Below, in pieces: positions 47,411 to 48,104 of a stretch of 48,104 nt of DNA. Every line of letters begins with the position of its first letter. Position 1 is the first letter of the stretch. The stretch covers positions 1-48,104 of the forward strand of contig NZ_LKBW01000212.1 of the NCBI RefSeq assembly GCF_002699855.1, read 5' to 3'. Origin of the DNA: Pseudomonas amygdali (GTDB lineage: Bacteria; Pseudomonadota; Gammaproteobacteria; Pseudomonadales; Pseudomonadaceae). A model generated the notes under the pieces. It saw only the letters and a list, made by a program, of their open reading frames with translations. It was not told where the DNA came from and did not search any database. Both the position numbers and the translations under genes were made by a program.

Positions 47411-48010
47411 ATGCTCAAGAATCAGTTGAAAGACCCCAGCCTGCTGGTAGACCGCGCCTACGTCGATGGGCAATGGATCAGCGCTGACGATGGTGCAACG
47501 CTGACCATCAGCGACCCGGCGACCGGCGAAACGATCGCGCAGGTTCCGGCCCTGAATGGCCCTGAAACCCGTCGCGCCATCGAAGCTGCGAATCGTGCCT
47601 GGCCCGCCTGGCGTGCACGTCCCGCTGCCGAGCGCGCGGGCCTGCTGGAGCGCTGGCATCAGGCGATGCTCGACAACGTCGAAGACCTGGCGCTGATCAT
47701 GACCCTTGAGCAGGGCAAGCCGCTGAACGAATCTCGCGGCGAGATCCGCTATGGCGCGAGCTTCGTCAAATGGTTCGCTGAAGAGGCGCGCCGCTCCTAC
47801 GGCGAAACCATCCCCGCGCCCAGCGCAGACCGTCGTTTGATGACCCTCAAGCAGCCGGTGGGTGTGTGCGCCGCAATCACCCCGTGGAATTTTCCCAACG
47901 CAATGATCACCCGCAAGTGCGCGCCAGCCTTGGCTGCCGGGTGCCCGATCATCGTCAAGCCATCGGACCTCACGCCTTTGTCGGCGCTGGCGCTGGCGGT
48001 ATTGGCCGAA
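47411..48010 (+). pseudogene. gabD: NAD-dependent succinate-semialdehyde dehydrogenase-like gene, cut by an IS
   Basis: The first 200 codons encode an aldehyde dehydrogenase: MLKNQLKDPSLLVDRAYVDG, then the cofactor domain with QPVGVCAAITPWNFPNAMITRK and CAPALAAGCPIIVKPSDLTP. The catalytic Cys and C-terminal half are absent because an IS3-like element begins after GAA at 48008-48010. The family length is about 480 residues. Gene position at the end of the catabolic operon suggests oxidation of a semialdehyde produced by the oxidases. With the insertion the enzyme should be non-functional, unless another aldehyde dehydrogenase of the genome replaces it. The frame continues into the IS without a stop. 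Confidence 0.85.
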
Positions 48011-48104
48011 TGGTATGACCCCCGAAGGTTGGACGCAACCTTTGGAGGCGTCATGGGTAAATATACAGTGCAGGCAAAACTCGCAGCCGTGAAAGAATAT
48101 TGTG
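48011..48104 (+). mobile_element. IS3-family insertion sequence, left end only (continues past the window)
   Basis: The end begins TGGTATGACCCCCGAAGGTT, a TG-starting, C5-containing terminus typical of IS3/IS150-group elements. A transposase start follows 42 bp inside. Only 94 bp are in the window, so the right end, target duplication and length cannot be checked. It interrupts the aldehyde dehydrogenase. Confidence 0.8.
48053..48104 (+). CDS. IS3-family transposase OrfA, N-terminal part
   Basis: ATG 48053, with GGAGG at 48044-48048, begins MGKYTVQAKLAAVKEYC, the typical start of an IS150-type OrfA with a helix-turn-helix that binds the element ends. The frame is open to the end of the window. 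It lies in frame with the broken aldehyde dehydrogenase upstream. Confidence 0.8.
   Translation, partial: MGKYTVQAKLAAVKEYC

Overview
The window reads as a chromosomal segment of a fluorescent Pseudomonas, most likely a plant-associated member of the Pseudomonas syringae complex. This is inferred from gene content and order, not from a database search. The main pointers are the block glnK-amtB-yjbQ-sutA / HAD-xerC-DUF484-dapF-lysA-lppL / cyaY-DUF1289-rnk / class I cyaA, followed by the rimA-rimB-rimK operon, hslR-hslO and pckA. REP-like palindromes and several insertion sequences fit the same picture.

Layout. (1) Positions 1-6971 are accessory: a LysR regulator is divergent from a minus-strand row of genes, namely an MFS transporter, a clavaminate-synthase-like Fe(II)/2-oxoglutarate oxygenase, a MATE exporter and an adenylate-forming ligase. 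An IS5-family element of about 0.9 kb sits in the middle. The ligase is truncated, the oxygenase is frameshifted and the MFS gene has lost an internal segment, so this looks like a small-molecule biosynthesis/export locus in decay. (2) Positions 7013-27868 are core genome: ubiK, nitrogen sensing and ammonium transport, SutA, the lysine/meso-diaminopimelate and recombination operon, frataxin, Rnk, adenylate cyclase, a frameshifted gltP, the Rim ribosome-modification operon, heat-shock genes and pckA. (3) Positions 27870-33400 are a lower-GC accessory stretch. It holds a DUF6402-like protein with an overlapping membrane-anchored partner gene, a frameshifted GNAT acetyltransferase, and a three-gene module of unknown function. 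(4) Positions 33446-35317 hold a double-cupin protein and a tandem GNAT protein with REP-like repeats between them. (5) Positions 35851-48010 are a long plus-strand catabolic block. It encodes a HAD type II hydrolase, an FAD amine/amino-acid oxidase, a peptide/opine-type ABC importer (Tat-exported binding protein, two permeases, one double ATPase), a three-subunit flavin/iron-sulfur dehydrogenase of the HcnABC / opine oxidase type, an ArgE-like M20 amidohydrolase and an NAD-dependent aldehyde dehydrogenase. The last gene is cut after codon 200 by an IS3-like element that runs off the end of the window.

How the parts work together. The last block is best read as import, oxidation, deacylation and semialdehyde oxidation of an N-substituted or D-configured amino acid, possibly an opine-like compound; the substrate is not identifiable from sequence alone. 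The window contains an unusual number of broken genes: ligase, oxygenase, MFS, gltP, GNAT and aldehyde dehydrogenase. Two of these carry clear structural lesions (an internal deletion and an IS insertion). The single-base lesions in gltP and the oxygenase could also be sequencing errors.
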